Below are positions 3,646-6,786 of a stretch of 6,786 bases of DNA, one piece after another. The translations under genes were made by a program, and so were the position numbers. Source of the DNA: Oscillospiraceae bacterium (GTDB lineage: Bacteria > Bacillota > Clostridia > Saccharofermentanales > Saccharofermentanaceae); assembly GCA_902767145.1 (NCBI GenBank), contig CACXGG010000089.1, positions 1-6,786 of the forward strand. The letters run 5' to 3'. The notes under the pieces were generated by a model that did no database searches, had not been told where the DNA came from, and saw nothing but the letters and a program-made list of their open reading frames with translations. Each line of letters starts with the position of its first letter. Positions within the stretch are counted from its first letter, which is position 1.

Positions 3646-5868
3646 TCAGTCGTCGCCGAAATGGATCTCAGTATTGATACCCATCTCCTTCGACCTGTTG
3701 ATGTAGTCATCTACTCCGCCTGCCTGGGGGGCGGGAGCTGTATGCCCGCCGGTGCTGCTCCTGGCATACTTTCTGTACTGGGACATGGTGCAGAGGTATA
3801 CATGTCCGATCTCCGGCATGGCAGCTTTGATCTCAGATGAGACCTTTCTGAAGTTGGGGTCATCCTGGATCTGCTTTGCCGTTCTCTGCTCGCTGTCATC
3901 AAAGGTGACATAGGCACTGTCTCCTGCTATCAGGAGGGATGCCCTTGAAAGCATGGAGTGAAGGATAAAGTCATCCTTTTCCACGCGTCCCAGTATAGTA
4001 TTCCAGACGATGGAAGGATCCGTGCCCTCCTCGAAAACGGGAAGCTCGGTCTCCTTGCGCTTAACTATCGGGTTGGCCTCAACAGCGGCAGACAGAGCGG
4101 TCTTTCTGGTCTCGCCGATCCTGCCGGTGGGCTCATATATATCGGTCTTTTCTTCTTCCTCTTCCTCAACGTCGAGATCATCCATGAAAGAAGATCCCAG
4201 TCCGGCGAAGATGTGTGACCCCGTGTCCTCTTCCGCCTTGGGAGCGGGAGCAGGTGAAGGTGCAGGAGCGGGAGCAGGCTCTGAAGACATGGAGAAGATA
4301 TCCATCTGGTTCTCGGGAGGGGTGTTATCCTCTTCCTCTTCTTCCTCGGGAGCAGGGAGGTCGTGCATGATGATCTCAGGCTCCGGCTTCTTTTCCTCTT
4401 CCTTTTTATCCTCTTCAGGCTTCTTTTCTTCCTTGGCGGGTTCTTCCTTCTTTTCCCCCTTAGAGGGTTCTGAAGTTCCGGCCTTGATGAGATTGATCCT
4501 TGCCTTTATTGCTTCGAAGGGATCGGGCTTTTCGTCCTTCTTTTCTTCGGGCTTAGCCTCTTCCTTCTTCTCTTCCTTCACTTCTTCCTTTGCGGGCTCT
4601 TCCTTTTTCCCGGGCTGGGGCTCAGGCTTTTTCTCTTCGGCCTTAGGCTCCTCCTCCTTCTTTTCCACAGATCTTGCTATGGGGGGAAGGGAAGATGTGC
4701 CTTCGGAGATCTTCTTTGCTGCTTCAGCCTGCTTTTTGGAGAAGTCGGGTACCACCAGAGGAGCTTCCTCCAGCCTTACCTTTCTTCCGCAGAGCCTTAA
4801 GAGGGCGATCTCAAAGCTGGTCCTTACGGAAGGGGACCACTTGAGGTCGGATATTATCTTGGAAAGTGTGGTTATGAATCCCACCAGGGTCTGGGAGTTG
4901 GTGGTGTTTGCCACTCTGTACATCCTCTCCAGGGTAGTGGGGGATGCGGGGATAAGGGCTGAAGGATCAGGTACTGTCCTGACGATGAGGAGGTTCCTGA
5001 AATAGTCAGCCAGATCCAGGGCGAAACGGATGGAATCCCTTCCGCTGTCGGCCAGTTCGCCGCACTTGATGAGAAGGTCGTCGAACCTTCCGTCTATGAG
5101 TATCTGGGCCATATCGGCCAGAAATTCCGTATTAACGGTACCTGTCATGCTCTCGATATCCTCGGAGGAGATGCTTCCGCCGTCCTTGGCAGAGGCTGCC
5201 TGGTCCAGGATGGAGATGGCGTCTCTCATGGCTCCGTCGGACATGGAGGCGATGAGCCTCAAGGCGTCGTCGGAGATATCTATCTTCTCTTCCTTGGAGA
5301 TCTGCTTCAGCCTTCCGATGATGGCATCCAGGGAGATCCTCCTGAAGTCGAATCTCTGGCATCTGGAAAGGATGGTGGCAGGTATTGAGTGAGGTTCCGT
5401 GGTGGCAAAGAGGAACACCGCATGCTTGGGCGGCTCCTCCAGTGTCTTCAGCAACGCATTGAATGCGTCGTTGGTGATCATGTGGACCTCGTCGATTATA
5501 TAGACCTTGTAAGGGGCCTTGGAGGGAGAGTATGTGACTTCCTCACATATCTTCCTTATATTGTCGATACTTCTGTTGGATGCTGCGTCGATCTCGATAA
5601 CGTCCATAAGGCTGCCGTCAAGGATACCCTTGCATGTGGGGCACTTGTTACAGGGGTTGCCGTTCTTGGGGGACTCGCAGTTGATAGCTCTCGAAAAGAC
5701 CCTGGCAATAGAGGTCTTACCTGTACCTCTCTGACCGCAGAAAAGGTAGGCATGACCGATCCTTCCTGTCTTTACAGCCTGGCGGAGGGCCGTGACCGGA
5801 GCCTTCTGCTCGACGATCTCGTCGAAGTTATTAGGTCTGAATTGTCGATAAAGCGCTATATGTTCCAT
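3646..5868 (-). CDS. dnaX: DNA polymerase III subunit tau (gamma/tau), DnaX
   Basis: This is the clamp-loader ATPase of the DNA polymerase III holoenzyme, 740 residues from the chosen start MEHIALYRQFRP, which matches the usual DnaX N-terminus. The frame is open to an ATG at 5928, but that lies inside the SRP RNA and adds 20 unlikely residues. Neither start has a good Shine-Dalgarno. Domains: Walker A GQRGTGKT (45-52); zinc module Cys64, Cys73, Cys76, Cys79; Walker B YIIDEVH (123-129); LEEPP (143-147); sensor 1 LFATTE (153-158); SRC motif (168-170); sensor 2 region near SDGAMRD (210-216); collar domain III to about 370. A very long Lys/Glu/Pro-rich linker (about 395-580) follows, then a compact C-terminal domain (about 605-702). 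It is the first protein gene after the SRP RNA, as in Bacillus. A possible frameshift site lies near codon 414. Confidence 0.95.
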   Translation of the reverse strand: MEHIALYRQFRPNNFDEIVEQKAPVTALRQAVKTGRIGHAYLFCGQRGTGKTSIARVFSRAINCESPKNGNPCNKCPTCKGILDGSLMDVIEIDAASNRSIDNIRKICEEVTYSPSKAPYKVYIIDEVHMITNDAFNALLKTLEEPPKHAVFLFATTEPHSIPATILSRCQRFDFRRISLDAIIGRLKQISKEEKIDISDDALRLIASMSDGAMRDAISILDQAASAKDGGSISSEDIESMTGTVNTEFLADMAQILIDGRFDDLLIKCGELADSGRDSIRFALDLADYFRNLLIVRTVPDPSALIPASPTTLERMYRVANTTNSQTLVGFITTLSKIISDLKWSPSVRTSFEIALLRLCGRKVRLEEAPLVVPDFSKKQAEAAKKISEGTSSLPPIARSVEKKEEEPKAEEKKPEPQPGKKEEPAKEEVKEEKKEEAKPEEKKDEKPDPFEAIKARINLIKAGTSEPSKGEKKEEPAKEEKKPEEDKKEEEKKPEPEIIMHDLPAPEEEEEEDNTPPENQMDIFSMSSEPAPAPAPSPAPAPKAEEDTGSHIFAGLGSSFMDDLDVEEEEEEKTDIYEPTGRIGETRKTALSAAVEANPIVKRKETELPVFEEGTDPSIVWNTILGRVEKDDFILHSMLSRASLLIAGDSAYVTFDDSEQRTAKQIQDDPNFRKVSSEIKAAMPEIGHVYLCTMSQYRKYARSSTGGHTAPAPQAGGVDDYINRSKEMGINTEIHFGDD
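4622..4659 (-). other. Candidate -1 ribosomal frameshift site in dnaX
   Basis: On the minus strand the codons GAG AAA AAG (Glu412-Lys413-Lys414) give the heptamer G-AAA-AAG at 4633-4627. A -1 slip would add one codon, GCC (Ala), and stop at TGA (4624-4622). That gives a product of about 415 residues covering domains I-III, close to the 431-residue gamma of E. coli, which also ends one codon after its A-AAA-AAG slip. A purine-rich AAGGAGGAGGAG (4659-4648) ends 14 nt upstream, resembling the stimulatory Shine-Dalgarno of E. coli dnaX. The downstream hairpin is weak (CGGG/CCCG, 4 bp). The first base is G rather than A, and the region is low-complexity, so chance is possible. Confidence 0.3.
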
Positions 5869-5901
5869 GTTCTTATAAAAAATCCATCCCATCTGAACTG
5901 C

Positions 5902-6007
5902 AGTCGGGCAGGCACCCTTGCGGCACAAACGCAGGTCCGCTTACTGCTGCTTCCTTCCGGACCTGACAGGGTTCACGGGAGCGAATTGCACAAGACCCGA
6001 CCCGACC
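5902..6007 (-). ncRNA. ffs: Signal recognition particle RNA, small bacterial (4.5S) type
   Basis: The minus strand carries the highly conserved SRP domain IV: GTCAGGTCCGGAAGGAAGCA lies within 5967-5946, with the GGAA tetraloop and the asymmetric internal loop bound by Ffh. The ends close the rod: GTCGGG (6006-6001) pairs with CCCGAC (5908-5903), and CTTGTG pairs with CGCAAG further in. This gives about 105 nt, the E. coli 4.5S-like form without an Alu domain, whereas B. subtilis scr is about 270 nt. The RNA joins Ffh to target membrane and secreted proteins to FtsY and SecYEG. It lies 33 nt before the dnaX start. No terminator is visible between them, so it is probably processed from, or shares a promoter with, the dnaX transcript. 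Exact ends are estimated from pairing. Confidence 0.93.
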
Positions 6008-6034
6008 ACAGATCACATGGGATGAACTTATATG

Positions 6035-6061
6035 AGTATATCATATTTTTCTGTTTATGAA
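6035..6061 (-). promoter_or_regulatory. Candidate promoter for the SRP RNA–dnaX unit
   Basis: An AT-rich stretch precedes the SRP RNA. TATACT (6040-6035) is a good -10 element. The nearest -35-like hexamer, TTCATA (6061-6056), is weak and only 15 nt away, overlapping the stop codon of the upstream gene. TATAAG just downstream is an alternative -10. The 48-nt gap leaves little other room for a promoter, but read-through from upstream is possible. Confidence 0.35.
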
Positions 6062-6786
6062 TGGCAATAAGATAAATATCTTTCCAGATATGTGGCCAGG
6101 TCAGCCTGGATGGTAGCAGCCCGGTCAGCAGAGGAGCATTCACAGTATATTACCAGGACTACAGGCTCTTCCGCATCGATGATGGCCACGTCGGTAAAGG
6201 CGCTGTATTCCACGTCCGTTCCGCTCATGTGGAGCACCAGGGTGTCCTCGCCGAAGGCTGTCTGGATGCCCGTGGGCTTTTCGGAAGCGGCCAGGTCGTT
6301 GATGAGGGGCTGGTACAGATCCGGATCGTTTATATATGCGGTATAGAGATACTCGGCATAGGCGGCCAGATCGTAGGCGGAGGTCCTGTGGGGGCCTCTC
6401 TGTAGCTCTCCCTCAAAGTCTGTGTATATGACGCTCTCTGTGTAGTTTATGTAGGAACTGATGGATGAGATGGTGGACCAGTTGTTCTCCAGACCTCCCA
6501 TGGCATCCAGCATGTACTGGAGGGCCAGATTGTCGTTCATGGTGACGGCCAGGTTGGCACATGTCCTCAGGTAGAACTGCTTGCCGGCCTCGTAGGTGTC
6601 GGCTATATAGGAAGATCCTTCAGGAGCCTCCTCACCCTGGTATGTGACGATGGAGGTGGGCACTGTCCAGCCCTTGCCGATCCTCTCGTAGTAGGCGATG
6701 CTCACGGGAAGGGTTATGGCGCCTCCGGGAACGATGGGCTCCAGGTCATTGATGCCCAGTGTCTCATTTGAGGCGAGGTTTACATA
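6055..6786 (-). CDS. Class A beta-lactamase-fold protein lacking catalytic residues, 5' end outside window (partial)
   Basis: The reverse frame is open from the right edge to TAA at 6057-6055, 243 residues; the N-terminus is missing. A GTG at 6705 lies inside the domain and is not a plausible start. The pattern matches the class A beta-lactamase/serine hydrolase fold, but the catalytic motifs are altered. PGGAITLPVSIAYYERIG (20-37) aligns with the active-site S-x-x-K helix (typically STIKLP) with Gly for Ser and Thr for Lys. MNDNLALQYMLDAMGG (83-98) aligns with the SDN region, with Asn for Ser. HMSGTD (186-191) aligns with the KTG strand, with Met for Lys. The ending VVLVIYCE (182-189 of the run starting at the GTG) resembles the last core strand. 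It is probably a non-enzymatic binding or scaffold protein, by inference. Whether it is exported cannot be seen. No clear terminator separates it from the SRP RNA. Confidence 0.7.
   Translation of the reverse strand, partial: YVNLASNETLGINDLEPIVPGGAITLPVSIAYYERIGKGWTVPTSIVTYQGEEAPEGSSYIADTYEAGKQFYLRTCANLAVTMNDNLALQYMLDAMGGLENNWSTISSISSYINYTESVIYTDFEGELQRGPHRTSAYDLAAYAEYLYTAYINDPDLYQPLINDLAASEKPTGIQTAFGEDTLVLHMSGTDVEYSAFTDVAIIDAEEPVVLVIYCECSSADRAATIQADLATYLERYLSYCHS

Noticed and set aside
3259..3840. 193-residue open frame on the plus strand opposite ybaB and the dnaX end
   Set aside because: ybaB and dnaX on the minus strand have clear family motifs; this frame has none.
4010..5005. 331-residue open frame on the plus strand opposite dnaX
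   Set aside because: It is very rich in Ser and Phe because it is the complement of the GAA/GAG/AAG-rich dnaX linker, which lacks stops. It has no family resemblance, and dnaX on the other strand is certain.
5869..5928. Upstream ATG that would lengthen DnaX by 20 residues
   Set aside because: It overlaps the 3' arm of the SRP RNA, and the extension is absent from the usual DnaX N-terminus.
5996..6006. Tandem CCCGA repeat as a binding-site array
   Set aside because: Only two copies, fully explained as the 5' arm of the SRP RNA.
5389..6060. 223-residue open frame on the plus strand
   Set aside because: It crosses the complement of the dnaX ATPase domain and of the SRP RNA. The sequence shows no domain and is explained as a shadow.
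6703..6705. GTG as the start of the beta-lactamase-fold gene
   Set aside because: The frame is open upstream to the window edge, and the residues before it belong to the aligned active-site helix region.

Overview
The window looks like chromosomal DNA from a Clostridia-type Bacillota, possibly Lachnospiraceae-like (inference). The evidence is the gene order SRP RNA – dnaX – ybaB – recR, which matches the Bacillus subtilis scr–dnaX–yaaK–recR block. Further support comes from an RqcP/YabO-type S4 protein, a DivIC/FtsB-type division protein, strong AGGAGG-type ribosome binding sites, and a small conserved protein of a type I associate with Lachnospiraceae. No transposase, integrase, tRNA or CRISPR array was seen.

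Layout, left to right. (1) 1-662, minus: the N-terminal 220 residues of a zinc-ribbon plus HD-domain protein, running off the left edge, with a good promoter at 706-735. (2) 780-1565, minus: a putative cytoplasmic metzincin-like zinc protease with a HEFGHxxGxxD motif. (3) 1566-1752: an intergenic region with an intrinsic terminator on the minus strand, a Shine-Dalgarno-led Met-Lys-stop mini-ORF on the plus strand and two overlapping inverted repeats. (4) 1753-2013, plus: a small conserved protein of unknown function. (5) 2112-2414, plus: a DivIC/FtsB-family membrane protein. (6) 2415-6007, minus: SRP RNA, dnaX, ybaB, recR and rqcP, read as one transcription unit. It ends tail-to-tail with divIC, with no bases between the two stop codons. 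(7) 6055-6786, minus: the C-terminal 243 residues of a class A beta-lactamase-fold protein that has lost the residues expected at its catalytic sites.

The minus-strand block combines protein targeting (SRP RNA), replication (DNA polymerase III tau), nucleoid binding (YbaB/EbfC), recombinational repair (RecR) and rescue of stalled ribosomes (RqcP). The spacing is very tight: 33 nt dnaX-ybaB, 2 nt ybaB-recR, and a 4-nt overlap recR-rqcP.

The best leads are: the inactive-looking beta-lactamase-fold protein; a possible programmed -1 frameshift in dnaX that would give a gamma-like short product ending one codon after the slip, as in E. coli; the cytoplasmic metzincin-like protease behind a terminator that could act as an attenuator; an HD protein with Arg at the first metal-ligand position; and the convergent rqcP/divIC arrangement without yabP and yabQ. 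I found no complete new multigene system that I can defend.
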